Source: CAVTPD01 sp963736575 | GTDB lineage: Bacteria > Bacteroidota > Bacteroidia > Cytophagales > JAAEPT01 | Assembly: GCA_963736575.1 (NCBI GenBank) | Contig: CAVTPD010000001.1 | Span: 868,001 to 932,000, forward strand | Direction: 5' to 3' | Length of the DNA: 64,000 bases | Part shown: one piece after another, positions 26,877-36,559 of the stretch | Layout of the letters: every line of letters starts with the position of its first letter | Position numbering within the stretch: position 1 is the first letter of the stretch | Notes under the pieces: generated by a model | What the model saw: the letters and a program-made list of their open reading frames with translations, nothing else | Told to the model about the DNA's origin: nothing | Databases searched by the model: none | Made by a program: the position numbers and the translations under genes

Positions 26877-28218
26877 TTCTTTGTAAAATCGGTATGAAAT
26901 ATAGTACAAAACAAGCTAAAATACCCCAAACATTTGCCCACAATAATTCTGAATATCTACCCTTAGAAAATACTAGCCATGTTGGAAAATAATCTATGGC
27001 CAGTAAAAAACCAACTATAATACCAAAGCTTACAGGTAAGTGGAAAGATAATTTTGGAGCAGGTTTTTTCCATAATAAAAACACCGGAGCCAAACCCATA
27101 ACCATGGTACCACTAATAGTAGTAGCAGATAAAATTTCAGGACTAAAAAACACAGGAAATGTTCCTGCAATAACTAGTAAAATCATTACCAAGCGCCCTT
27201 TTTTTACCGTTTTGGTATGGCTTTTACCTAAATCTATAACGATTAATTTAGAGAAAGAGGAGAAAGTAGAATCTAAAGTTGAAGCCGCAGAAGTAACCAT
27301 TATAAGATTCATAACCAACATAGCTGTTACGCCTAATAGTTTACTTACTTCCACTGCGGCTTGTCCTTCTAATCCTTTAAAACTGGCATAAACGCCTATA
27401 AAGCTAAATGCCAGAATACAGATGAAGCCCAAAACTGCTGCTATCAAATAACTTTTTAAGGTAGTTTTAGGGTTTCCTATAAACCCTCTATCGGTAAGAA
27501 CCGGGTCATGAAATGGATAACTGAAAATCTGAAGTAACGCTGCAAATAAAAGATTCAAACCGGAATTCATTTTCCAATCGCTGGAATACAAATAGGATTT
27601 TATGGGGATATTCTTATCTGGTAAAATCCATGCCAGCACAAAAGTTAATAGTAATGCAAACAAAACCATTTGAATTGCATCTGTTAGTAAAGAACTTCTT
27701 AACCCACCTTTAATGGTGTATGCCAGTGTTAGTCCGGTAAACACCAAAATTGAAGTGTAATAGGAAACCGTGTTCTGTTCACCAAAATAACTTCCTATAA
27801 CCATAGTATTGGACCATACTTCATTAAATAGACGAATACCAATCAATAATGAAAATACAATGACGGCATTTCTACCAAACCGGTTTTCTAAAAAGTGATG
27901 AATGCTTATGAATCCGCCTTTACTACGGAGTTGATAAATTATAATACCACCAATAATAAAAGACAGGTAATATACGGAATAGGAAATGCCGCCAATTATG
28001 CCAAATTCCAAACCAAGATTAGCGGCATTGGTGATAGATTTGGCAAAAATCCATGAAATTATAAGGCTGCTTGTCAACAGAAATAGGCCTGGTTGTTTAC
28101 TGTTTTCAGATTTTGCAGCAAAAAACTCTTCAACAGTTTTGGAATAGGGTGCAATGAAAAAGAAAATAATTCCAAAAAGCGCCAATATTCCCCATTGAAT
28201 AAGTGTTGGGTTAATCAT
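26863..28218 (-). CDS. Sodium:solute symporter (SSS) family transporter
   Basis: 451 aa, twelve to thirteen hydrophobic helices from the N-terminus (QWGILALFGIIFFFIAPY) to the C-terminus (LLWANVWGILACFVLYFIPIL). The family signature YTIKGGLRSSLLTDAIQM is intact, and early helices carry SSLIISWIFAKSITNAANLG, typical of the sodium-coupled symporters. It is shorter at the C-terminus than two-component-linked relatives and has no kinase domain. Downstream of SusD by 21 bases and overlapping the phosphoesterase by 14, so it very probably takes across the inner membrane what SusC/SusD bring into the periplasm. Substrate unknown. Confidence 0.9.
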   Translation of the reverse strand: MINPTLIQWGILALFGIIFFFIAPYSKTVEEFFAAKSENSKQPGLFLLTSSLIISWIFAKSITNAANLGLEFGIIGGISYSVYYLSFIIGGIIIYQLRSKGGFISIHHFLENRFGRNAVIVFSLLIGIRLFNEVWSNTMVIGSYFGEQNTVSYYTSILVFTGLTLAYTIKGGLRSSLLTDAIQMVLFALLLTFVLAWILPDKNIPIKSYLYSSDWKMNSGLNLLFAALLQIFSYPFHDPVLTDRGFIGNPKTTLKSYLIAAVLGFICILAFSFIGVYASFKGLEGQAAVEVSKLLGVTAMLVMNLIMVTSAASTLDSTFSSFSKLIVIDLGKSHTKTVKKGRLVMILLVIAGTFPVFFSPEILSATTISGTMVMGLAPVFLLWKKPAPKLSFHLPVSFGIIVGFLLAIDYFPTWLVFSKGRYSELLWANVWGILACFVLYFIPILQRNGKK

Positions 28219-28239
28219 ATTATATAAATAAGTAGTTTC

Positions 28240-29688
28240 TTAATTAATGTCCCACCAGACAGGTATATTAATGCTATTACCTGCAGATCCTGTGGTAATA
28301 TTATAATTAAATTCATTAAGAGCAGATTCATCGGCTGGGTAGGGCATACGAACTGGTATGAGCTTATTGTTTAAACTTGCGGCTACAGTTTTCAGCTTAG
28401 GAAATCCTGTACGTCTGTATTCAATCCATCCTTCATAACCATTAATACAATTTGCTATCCATTTTTGGGTAATGATTTGTTCAATTTTATTAGCACCGAA
28501 ATTTCCATAAGCAGCCGAATCTGAAGTTAAATAGGTAGAAGGGATTGAGGTTTTCCAATAATCAAAAGCTAATTGAACCCCATTTTCATAAAGTGTTTTA
28601 CCATTAGCTGTTATCAATCCTTTTTCTGCTGCTTCTGCTAATAGAAAATGGGTTTCCCAAGCGGTCATAAAGTTGGCTTTCAGATCACCTGTGTTTTCTC
28701 TAAAGATAGTACCTGGTAATGAATAGTCATTGATTGAAATTGAGGTATTAGATGCGTCAGGCCCATTTAATAAGCCTTTATATGTAGTGCCGTTATTGTT
28801 GTTTCCGGTAGGTCTAAAAAAAGTTTGTATTCGGGGATCCTTCAATTTTTTTAAAATTTCTTCCATGGTTTCAGACAAAATATATTGATTAAAATCACCA
28901 TCTCTTAGTTGTTGCATACGAAAACTATTGGGGCGGCCATCGCTAAAACTAAAGCTTGCATTTTCAGTATTATAAGTCATGAAGTTACCGGAAGTATAAA
29001 TAGTCTGTATACCTGAAATATCTGCATTGGTACCCGAAATACGCATGAGATATTTTATTTTTAAAGAGTTAGCAAACTTAATCCATGCATCTAAATCCCC
29101 ATTAAAAAGAATATCACCTTGTAGTTCTTGAATTCCAGTATATGAATTTATGGCGGCTATTCCCTGATCAAGATTATCCAAAATTCCATTTTCACCAGTA
29201 TAAATGTATTCTTGTGAATCATAAGAAGGGCTTACTTCTCCTTCACTTCCTTTTAGGGCTTCAGAATAAGGTACATCTCCGTAGATGTCAGTTAAAGAGG
29301 CTGTAAGATAGGCTTTTAAGATGTATGCAGGTCCTTGATAAACCGCGTAAGTAGATTTTGAAATTGATTTTTGTATCAACAACTCATTATCCAATAGGTT
29401 AGTATATATAAAAGGCCAAGGGTTGCCACCAAGTTGCGGTGATGATAAATCATGGCGGTCAAACAAATTAAAATCTACCATAGTAAAGTGCTGGCCTAAT
29501 AAATTACCCGCTACAAAACCTTCGTAAGACATTTCGTCTCCGTAGTTGTAAATCACTTGTCTTAATAACAAGCTAGGCTGAACCTCACTAGGTGCATTAG
29601 GGTTGGTGTTAATTTCCTTAAAATCTTTCTTACAGGAAATGGAAACCATAATTAAATAGGCTAAAATTATAGTGTTTATGTTTTTCAT
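28240..29688 (-). CDS. SusD/RagB-like nutrient-binding outer-membrane lipoprotein
   Basis: 482 aa. Lipoprotein signal MKNINTIILAYLIMVSISC with cysteine at residue 19, then KKDFKEINTNPNAPSEVQPSLLLRQVIYN, the usual start of the SusD-like-2 group. The body has SusD features: YVxxGPAYILKAYLTASLTDIYGDVPYSEAL, WIKFANSLKIKYLMR, TAWETHFLLAEAAEKGLI and the C-terminal AADE-like LIPVRMPYPADESALNEFNYN. It forms a lid over the SusC-like porin, whose gene lies 77 bases upstream. No glycan-binding specificity can be inferred, and no glycoside hydrolase lies nearby. Confidence 0.92.
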   Translation of the reverse strand: MKNINTIILAYLIMVSISCKKDFKEINTNPNAPSEVQPSLLLRQVIYNYGDEMSYEGFVAGNLLGQHFTMVDFNLFDRHDLSSPQLGGNPWPFIYTNLLDNELLIQKSISKSTYAVYQGPAYILKAYLTASLTDIYGDVPYSEALKGSEGEVSPSYDSQEYIYTGENGILDNLDQGIAAINSYTGIQELQGDILFNGDLDAWIKFANSLKIKYLMRISGTNADISGIQTIYTSGNFMTYNTENASFSFSDGRPNSFRMQQLRDGDFNQYILSETMEEILKKLKDPRIQTFFRPTGNNNNGTTYKGLLNGPDASNTSISINDYSLPGTIFRENTGDLKANFMTAWETHFLLAEAAEKGLITANGKTLYENGVQLAFDYWKTSIPSTYLTSDSAAYGNFGANKIEQIITQKWIANCINGYEGWIEYRRTGFPKLKTVAASLNNKLIPVRMPYPADESALNEFNYNITTGSAGNSINIPVWWDIN

Positions 29689-29765
29689 AATTTTAAGTTT
29701 TTTATAAGGAAGGGAATCCAGTTTTCAGACTTTTTTATTGCGTATGAAATCATTCTTTCCTGTTT

Positions 29766-32700
29766 TTAAAAGTTGTATTCAAACTTAATCCCGTAACTTC
29801 TTGAAGTTGGGTAAGACATGTCTTCAACACCATTTACAAACTGATTGCCTTGTACAGCTAATTGTTCAGGATCAAAATGTGGGATGGTGCTCCATGCCCA
29901 TAAATTTCTTCCAATAATGGAAACGCGCAGTGAACGGTTGTTTTGAAAAAAGCCTTTTTCATCTTCCGATTTAAAAGTATAGCCTAAAGATAGTTGTCTT
30001 AGTTTTAAATATGTAGCACTGTATATATTGTTCTCTTCATGGTTTCGGTCATAATATTGGCGGTAATAGCTTTCTGCACTTATTGCGGTTGTGTTTTTTT
30101 CCCATATAGGATTTTCGGCAGTTCCAATATTTACTACACCATCTGCTACAATACCTTCTTCCGGGCGGTTTTCGGTTTCAGCTAATTGGCCACCTACTGC
30201 TCCAAGAGACAATGTTCTGGATACAATTTCGCCTCCCTGATGCCAATCGAACAAAAAGTTAAAATCCCAGTTTTTGTACTGAAAGTCATTGCTAATTCCT
30301 AAGATGAAATCTGGCGTATAATTCCTGATTTTCTTTAAAGTGTTATCTGCGATATAATTTCCGTTCTCATCAATAACAAAATCACCGTTTTCATTTTTCA
30401 AATACCCTGTTCCATACATGTCGCCAATTCTTCCTCCTTCTTCTACCTGAAACCAGACCGTTTGATTTTCATTATCGTATACTCTAGAATAAGCAAGTGT
30501 TATTTTTTTGGCTCCATCCGGTAAAGATTCAACAGTAGAAACATTACGGTTAAAATTGAAGAGTGTATTCCATTTAAAATTATTTTTTCTGATTGGTGTA
30601 ATACTAGCCATAATCTCTACCCCTTGTGACCGTACTGAACCCCCATTGATCACTTGTTTTGTATAACCGGAAGATATTGGAACAGGCAACGATATAATTT
30701 GGTTTTTGGTAAGACTGTTATAATAAGTGAAATCAAATCTTATGCGGTCTTTAAAAAAACGTATATCCGTTCCTATTTCAACTGCTGTAGTTCTTTCGGG
30801 TACTAAACCTGAATTAGTTATAGTGTTTTGTGCTGTAAAAGTAGGTTGAGAATTATAAGGAACCCCAGATACGTATGCGCCGCTGGTTTGATACGGATCT
30901 GTGTCGTTACCCACTTGTGCCCAACTGGCTCTTAGTTTACTAAAAGATATCCATGATGGTAATTCAATTGTGTTGCTTAAAATATAGCTGGCAGAAACGG
31001 ATGGATAGAAAAACGAAGTGTTTGAGGTAGAAGTTGGTGAAGCTAGTGTGCTTGCCCAGTCATTTCTTCCTGTGATGTCTAAATATAGAAAGTTTTTATA
31101 TCCTAGTTTTGCTAATGCATATAAGCTGTTAATTTTTTTATGGGCATCGTATTGAGATACAAATAGAGGAGAAGCGGCGTTAGAAAAATTAAATATTCCC
31201 GGTTGGGCTAAAGATAAAGCTTCGGTTTGCCGGTTTTCTGCTACCTGATCCATACGGTTTCCACCAATAGAAAAATCAGTAGAAAAATTGCTTACTATTT
31301 TTCTGTAGTTCAATAAAAAACTGGTGTTTGTTTCTCTGAAGAAAACGTCTTGTTCTGCATACGCACCATTTTGGAATCGGTTACTGCTAAAGTTTCGTTT
31401 AAATTTTCTTAACTCATCAGAGTAATCCATACCCGATCTTACTGTTAAACTAAGGTGATCTGTAAATTCATAGGTAGCAGCCAGATTACCAAATAACCGA
31501 TCTCTATTAAAAGAATTTCGGTTTTCTAATAAAATAAAATAGGGATTATCAAAATAAGTGTAATTGAATGAGAACTGTTCCGTTCCTTCTAAGCCGGGCT
31601 GCCAATAATCTTTTAAACTTTCAATATTCATAGACCTTGGGCCCCAGGCTACCAAAGAATAATTTATGTTTTCAGATCCGTACCCACCCGAAGGTCTGTT
31701 GTCACTTCTTGAATTAACGTAATTAAAAGAACTGATTACTTTTAAACGGGAAGTGGGTTCAAATACTAAATGGGCACCAAAAGTATTTCGTTTAAGGTTT
31801 ACACCGGGTATAGGAGATTTGCTTCTTAAATCGGTAAATGAAACTCTGTAAGTCCCTTTTTCAAAACCGGAAGAAACAGAAATGTTATTAATAGTAGTTA
31901 CCCCAGTTTCATAGAACTTCTTTAAGTTATTGGGGTGTGATACAAAAGGGGTAGGCGTAATAGGACTTCCGTCTTGAACGGCTACATCACCGCCTCTAAC
32001 TACTGTTCCATCATCAAGGGTAACAGGGCCATCAAATTGCGCAATCATATCTCCTTGATCTAAAGCAGGTCCCCAACTATAGGAAATATTGTCATTAGTC
32101 CCTCCTCCTAAACCGTCAACAAATTCAAATTCACCAGAATTACCTTGTCCGTAACTATTCTGAAATTCTGGTAATTTAAAAGGTTTGTCTATAAAGGTTG
32201 AAGTATTGAACTGAACACTGGCTCCCTTATTTTTATTGCCTGTTTTTGTATTGACAATAATTACCCCATTAGAAGCTCTGGTTCCATATATTGCTGCTGC
32301 GCCGGGTCCCTTAAGCACTGTTACAGATTCTATATCATCCTGACTAAGTTCCATACCGCCATTTCCAAAGTCTACTTCTTGAAAACCTGATGCAGCGTCA
32401 CCAGTAAAATTAATAATTGAATTGTTGTTTATTGGCGTTCCATCTACAACAAAAAGAGGGTTGTTGTTGGAAAAGGAAGATTCACCTCTAATTGTAATTT
32501 TAGAGGTAGACCCCACTCCTGTAGCTCCTTGAGTAATATTAACTCCAGCTACTTTCCCGGCAAGGTTGTCTACAAAATTAGGAGACTTTACTTCTGAAAT
32601 TTCTTTAGAGTCTAATTTTTGTACAGAATACCCTAAATCTTTAGATTCTCTTTCTAGATTAAGTGCTGTAATTACTATTTCATTAAGTACTAATTCGTCT

Positions 32701-32990
32701 ATAGGAAGGTTGATTTCTATAACAGATCTCCCGTTAACTTTTTCTTCAATAGTAGTATAACCTAATGACTTAAAAATCAAAATTGCAGAATCACCCGAAA
32801 TAGTTAAAGTATATTCTCCATTAGAATTGGTAGTGGTTTTGTTAGAGGTACCTTTTTCAAAAATACTTACCCAAGGAATTGGGTCTAGCGTTTCTTTGTC
32901 TTTTACTGTCCCAGATATGGAGGTTTGCTGTGCGAAAGCATAGTAATAAAAAAGGGTTAAGCCTATGCTTAATATGTAATGTTTATTCAT
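29766..32990 (-). CDS. SusC/RagA family TonB-linked outer-membrane transporter
   Basis: 1074 aa from the ATG at 32990 (MNKHYILSIGLTLFYYYAFAQQ, signal peptide); a TTG seven codons upstream is open. Order of domains: carboxypeptidase-regulatory-like domain at about 25-100 (ISGTVKDKETLDPIPWVSI ... FKSLGYTTIEEKV), TonB-box region, plug at about 115-240 (VDNLAGKVAGVNITQGATG, ESVTVLKGPGAAAIYGTRASNGVIIVNTKTG) and a beta barrel to the terminal aromatic (SYGIKFEYNF). First gene of an operon with SusD, an SSS symporter and a metallophosphoesterase-like protein. The 710-base upstream region holds no visible regulator such as an anti-sigma/ECF pair. Confidence 0.93.
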   Translation of the reverse strand: MNKHYILSIGLTLFYYYAFAQQTSISGTVKDKETLDPIPWVSIFEKGTSNKTTTNSNGEYTLTISGDSAILIFKSLGYTTIEEKVNGRSVIEINLPIDELVLNEIVITALNLERESKDLGYSVQKLDSKEISEVKSPNFVDNLAGKVAGVNITQGATGVGSTSKITIRGESSFSNNNPLFVVDGTPINNNSIINFTGDAASGFQEVDFGNGGMELSQDDIESVTVLKGPGAAAIYGTRASNGVIIVNTKTGNKNKGASVQFNTSTFIDKPFKLPEFQNSYGQGNSGEFEFVDGLGGGTNDNISYSWGPALDQGDMIAQFDGPVTLDDGTVVRGGDVAVQDGSPITPTPFVSHPNNLKKFYETGVTTINNISVSSGFEKGTYRVSFTDLRSKSPIPGVNLKRNTFGAHLVFEPTSRLKVISSFNYVNSRSDNRPSGGYGSENINYSLVAWGPRSMNIESLKDYWQPGLEGTEQFSFNYTYFDNPYFILLENRNSFNRDRLFGNLAATYEFTDHLSLTVRSGMDYSDELRKFKRNFSSNRFQNGAYAEQDVFFRETNTSFLLNYRKIVSNFSTDFSIGGNRMDQVAENRQTEALSLAQPGIFNFSNAASPLFVSQYDAHKKINSLYALAKLGYKNFLYLDITGRNDWASTLASPTSTSNTSFFYPSVSASYILSNTIELPSWISFSKLRASWAQVGNDTDPYQTSGAYVSGVPYNSQPTFTAQNTITNSGLVPERTTAVEIGTDIRFFKDRIRFDFTYYNSLTKNQIISLPVPISSGYTKQVINGGSVRSQGVEIMASITPIRKNNFKWNTLFNFNRNVSTVESLPDGAKKITLAYSRVYDNENQTVWFQVEEGGRIGDMYGTGYLKNENGDFVIDENGNYIADNTLKKIRNYTPDFILGISNDFQYKNWDFNFLFDWHQGGEIVSRTLSLGAVGGQLAETENRPEEGIVADGVVNIGTAENPIWEKNTTAISAESYYRQYYDRNHEENNIYSATYLKLRQLSLGYTFKSEDEKGFFQNNRSLRVSIIGRNLWAWSTIPHFDPEQLAVQGNQFVNGVEDMSYPTSRSYGIKFEYNF

Positions 32991-33700
32991 TATAAGGGTT
33001 TTTAAAATCAAACAATGTATTGTAAGTTGTTGTAAATGATATATGTAAGTTCCGGTGTCTACTTATTAATAGTTGTTTTACTTGGCTGGTGGTATGTGTA
33101 GTATGGAGCCAAATAAAAGCAATAGCTTGGTGATATAGCTTCAGAAATAAAAAGCATAAAGTTTGATATTGAGTATATAATGCTACCATACCAATTAAGT
33201 ATATTGGTTTAGGTGCTCTAAAAAGTGATTTTGTTGTAATTGTTTTGTGAATCATTATAAAATACGCACTTCTCAATTATGCATTTGCATATAGGCTTTT
33301 TAAATCATAGAAATGCACTTACGAATAATTACGTATTTTAGATTTTACTAAAGATTAAATACGTAAACAATATATTTTAAATATTGACCACTATCGTTAA
33401 AAGGAGAGATTAATGTATGCTTAATAAGTAATTATGAATGATTTTCCGTAAAAAATTATGGTGTTTATTGTTTAGTAAAATTACTGACGGATTAAAAAAA
33501 TATGCTTATCCCTTATCTCAACAGTACAGATTTTTCAGAGCGGTTTAATGCTACAATTCCTTCGTGGGGGAAAGCCTGTGCCGCACAAGATGCGATAAGT
33601 GGGGTTTGAAGAAAAGCTCGGAAGGGGGTTGGTTTAATTAGTAAATCATGTTTTACTAAATACTGGTAACATTGCGGATAATCATATAGAGAATAAAACG
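32991..33700. other. 710-bp intergenic region upstream of the SusC operon
   Basis: AT-rich. It contains the - strand promoter region of the SusC operon (no clear -7 box assigned) and, at 33502-33640, a conspicuously GC- and purine-richer patch that includes a 35-codon ORF, listed separately. No RNA gene is recognised. Confidence 0.5.
33502..33609 (+). other. 35-codon ORF in a GC-richer patch, possible gene remnant or repeat
   Basis: ATG at 33502 to TGA at 33607-33609, beginning MLIPYLNSTDF and containing GKACAAQDAISG. The reading frame continues beyond the TGA for 19 more codons to a TAA, as in a decayed gene. The DNA is richer in G/C and purines than the surrounding spacer. No family recognised; could be a dispersed repeat copy. 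Confidence 0.25.
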
Positions 33701-34054
33701 TTAACCTTTAAGCAAGTTCTCTTTAACTCGGAATTTTGTTATTCTTCTAATTAAGTCATAAGGGATCTCTTCCGCTAAAGAAAATTGAATAGAACTTTTT
33801 GCATATTTATAATTAGCTATTTCATCTTTAAAAGCTATAATAGCAGACGGACCAGGGTAGAATCCTACATGTCTTTTATAAGCAGCAAAATGCACTAAGT
33901 TTCCATAAAGTTTAAAAGTAGACATCTGAAAATTGACGCATTCTTCGGCTTTGGGAGCTACTTCTGCTATCGTTTTTCGTATGTTTTGTAACACGGTTTG
34001 TGTGCTTTCCGGAAAAGTAGTTATGTATTCTTCAATAGTCGTAAAAGTGCTCAT
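33701..34054 (-). CDS. DUF1801 (YdhG-like) domain protein
   Basis: 117 aa from the ATG at 34054 (MSTFTTIEEYI); the frame is open 13 codons further upstream. The protein is one DUF1801 domain: EYITTFPESTQTVLQNIRKTIAEVAPKAEECVNFQMSTFKL, then LVHFAAYKRHVGFYPGPSAI and a closing ISxxGSIQF-like KSSIQFSLAEEIPYDLI. The family adopts the frataxin-like/YdhG fold and has no assigned biochemistry; some members are linked to iron handling. Isolated gene with no obvious operon partner. Confidence 0.85.
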   Translation of the reverse strand: MSTFTTIEEYITTFPESTQTVLQNIRKTIAEVAPKAEECVNFQMSTFKLYGNLVHFAAYKRHVGFYPGPSAIIAFKDEIANYKYAKSSIQFSLAEEIPYDLIRRITKFRVKENLLKG

Positions 34055-34256
34055 ATTTGCAAAAATAGCTTCATAGGTTTGTAAGTACACCAATGAAGCG
34101 ATTATTTTTTAATCCACATAATAATTCAAGGATTTCTGAAAAATGTTATCTATAGTTTCTTGTTAGGGCTTTACTAAATCTGCTTTTAAGACATTTTTAA
34201 TCACTTCATATAAATAAATCCGTCTTTTTTACTGTTTGTTAGACATTTAAATCTAA

Positions 34257-34283
34257 AGCCGGTGTTTTTAAGAACAGCCGGCT
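34257..34283 (-). terminator. Hairpin downstream of the 152-aa gene
   Basis: AGCCGGTGTT (34257-34266) pairs with AACA-g-CCGGCT (34273-34283) with one bulged G and a 6-base loop. On the - strand it is followed by a modest T-rich stretch (TTTAGATTTAAA). Forty bases beyond the stop at 34323. Confidence 0.45.
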
Positions 34284-34322
34284 ACAGGTTTTTGCTATTA
34301 GTAAGGCATGCTAGTAAAGGTG

Positions 34323-34781
34323 TTATTTAAGAATCTTTGTAAGGTTTTCTATTTCTTTACGCTCATCATGATTAATGGTGAGTAACCATAAAATTCCTCC
34401 AGAAGCTTCGGCTACATGGCGCGCTAATTCTAATATAATATTAATGAAGGTAGTTTTAAAGCCGTCTCCAAGTTTCTCCAGAATGGGACTTACTTTAGTT
34501 AATTCCTCTTTAATAATATCGTTTCTTTCCTTAGCAGTTTCAGGATAAATCTCCATTAGGTTGTTTATGTCCTGTACAAAACGATCAGAAACTAGGCTGT
34601 AAAAATCTTTAAGTTCCCCCTTAGAATTGTATGATTTTATTCGGGTAAGTTCAGTAGCAACCTTTTGTTCAATTTCATCAAAATTTTCATCTGCTCCACC
34701 AACTAAAACAGCTGCTTTAGCTGGGGTTAAGAACAAGATCTCTTGCTCTTCTATCGGTAGTTCGTTAAATCTTATAGACAT
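34323..34781 (-). CDS. Uncharacterised alpha-helical protein
   Basis: 152 aa, no signal peptide or membrane segment. The sequence is helical and acidic: NELPIEEQEILFLTPAKAAVLVGGADENFDEIEQKVATELTRI, then a middle helix FVQDINNLMEIYPETAKERNDIIKEEL, and a final LARHVAEASGGILWLLTINHDERKEIENLTKIL. The arrangement (a D..fd..E type loop between helices and a repeated four-helix pattern) is reminiscent of TerB-like domains, but I cannot claim that family. Conserved hypothetical by appearance; stands alone. Confidence 0.6.
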   Translation of the reverse strand: MSIRFNELPIEEQEILFLTPAKAAVLVGGADENFDEIEQKVATELTRIKSYNSKGELKDFYSLVSDRFVQDINNLMEIYPETAKERNDIIKEELTKVSPILEKLGDGFKTTFINIILELARHVAEASGGILWLLTINHDERKEIENLTKILK

Positions 34782-34949
34782 GCGTAGTAGTAGGGGGTTT
34801 AATGGAAGAAACTATTAGCAAACTTAATCTGCTACAATTAAAATGCCAATAGAAAATACTACTGAATTCTGAAGAAATACTGAATGAGTGAATTTTAATG
34901 TGTTAGGGACATTGGATTGTGCTGGTAGAATTAAGCTGGAAGAATATTT

Positions 34950-36317
34950 TTACCCCATTAAATCACTAATAACATCACTTAATTTAGTGAAAGAAGCAAT
35001 CTTAATTTTATAATTCTTGGTTTCTACTTTATTGTAACCAGAAATATAAATCATCTCAAAACCTAATTTTTCAGCTTCCGAAATACGGCTTTGTATTTGG
35101 TTAACGGCGCGTATTTCACCGCCCAAACCTACTTCGGCAGCAAAACAAATTTTGTCGGGTATTTCAATTTCTTCAAAAGAAGAAACAATGGCTGTGCATA
35201 TGGCTAAATCAATAGCCGGGTCATCTACTTTAATACCGCCGGCAAGGTTCAAAAACACATCTTGGCTGCTTAATCTAAAACCAGTACGTTTTTCTAAAAC
35301 AGCCAACAGCATATTTAAGCGTCGGTTATCAAAACCAGTAGCCGTACGTTGTGGATTTCCATAAGTTGCTGGGCTTACTAAAGCTTGTATTTCAATTAAA
35401 AGGGGTCGGTTTCCTTCTTGTGAAGCTGCAATAGTGACGCCGCTCAATCTCATATCACGTTGGTTGATTAAAAGCTCCGAAGGATTGCTTACTTGTCGCA
35501 AACCATCGGCTTTCATTTCGTAAATACCTAATTCACTAGTAGATCCGAAACGGTTTTTTATGGTCCGTACAATTCTATAAGTCATGTGTCGGTCACCTTC
35601 AAATTGAAGAACCGTGTCTACCATATGCTCTAATAACTTTGGCCCAGCAATAGCACCGTCTTTTGTAATGTGGCCCACTAAAAAAACAGGGGTATTGGTT
35701 TCTTTGGCAAATTTCATCAACTCTCCGGTACATTCGCGGACTTGCGAAATAGTGCCTGGGGTAGAATCTATTTTTGAGGAATGCAACGTTTGTATAGAGT
35801 CAATAATTAAGATTTCTGGCTGAATATCTTCGGCATGCTGAAAAATGTTTTCGGTATTGGTTTCGGCAAGAATGTAGCAATTGTCGGGCAAGATTTGCTT
35901 TATCCGTGAAGCTCGCATTTTAATTTGTTGTTCACTTTCTTCCCCAGAAACGTATAAAATTTTACCGGGCTGAAATAACGAAAACTGAAGCAATAAAGTA
36001 GATTTACCAATTCCAGGTTCACCACCCAAAAGGGTTAAGGAACCCGGTACAATGCCACCGCCTAAAACACGGTTTAGTTCATTGTCTAAGGTAATAATAC
36101 GTTCTAGTTCGTTGTTTTTTATTTTAGAAATGGGTGTTGGTTTGCTTCTTCTTTTTTCCGAATTATTTGATTTCCAACCAAAAGGTTTTTGGTCTTCCTT
36201 AATAATTATCTCTTCATTAAAAGTGTTCCAGCTATTACAAGAAGGGCATTTTCCCTGCCATTTAGGGGATTCATAACCACATTCCGAACAAAAAAACGTA
36301 CTCTTTACTTTTGCCAT
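34950..36317 (-). CDS. radA: DNA repair protein RadA
   Basis: 455 aa from the ATG at 36317 (MAKVKSTFFCSECG). An N-terminal zinc ribbon (CSECG...CPSC) is followed by the RecA-like ATPase with Walker A GGEPGIGKSTLLLQ, Walker B ILIIDSIQT, the RadA-specific KNRFGSTSELGIYEM (KNRFG) motif, and a C-terminal Lon-protease-like domain (QALVSPATYGNPQRTATGFDNRRLNMLLAVLEKR). RadA drives branch migration of recombination intermediates and helps process stalled forks. Normal length for the family; monocistronic here. Confidence 0.96.
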   Translation of the reverse strand: MAKVKSTFFCSECGYESPKWQGKCPSCNSWNTFNEEIIIKEDQKPFGWKSNNSEKRRSKPTPISKIKNNELERIITLDNELNRVLGGGIVPGSLTLLGGEPGIGKSTLLLQFSLFQPGKILYVSGEESEQQIKMRASRIKQILPDNCYILAETNTENIFQHAEDIQPEILIIDSIQTLHSSKIDSTPGTISQVRECTGELMKFAKETNTPVFLVGHITKDGAIAGPKLLEHMVDTVLQFEGDRHMTYRIVRTIKNRFGSTSELGIYEMKADGLRQVSNPSELLINQRDMRLSGVTIAASQEGNRPLLIEIQALVSPATYGNPQRTATGFDNRRLNMLLAVLEKRTGFRLSSQDVFLNLAGGIKVDDPAIDLAICTAIVSSFEEIEIPDKICFAAEVGLGGEIRAVNQIQSRISEAEKLGFEMIYISGYNKVETKNYKIKIASFTKLSDVISDLMG

Positions 36318-36534
36318 ATTCAAATATAGTAGATGGTTTTGAGTAATGAGTTATTGAGAACTTTTTGTTGTTTTAGTAATTGATCTTTTAATAGAAATTA
36401 ACATCAATAATTAATTAGTAGGTTAACTATTTTTAATCGCCACTTGGAAGGGTAATTTATGAGGTGGGTTGTTAAAACAAAGCATATAAAAGACAAATAA
36501 ATTTATCAATCCTATCTTAGCCCGCTAAACTTCT

Positions 36535-36542
36535 TATTTTTG
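36535..36542 (+). promoter_or_regulatory. -7 box (TATTTTTG) of purK-purE
   Basis: Exact TAnnTTTG match, 17 bases before the purK ATG. No convincing -33 element at about 19 bases further upstream. Assigned by position and consensus only. Confidence 0.45.
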
Positions 36543-36559
36543 CAATAAAAAAAGCAAGC

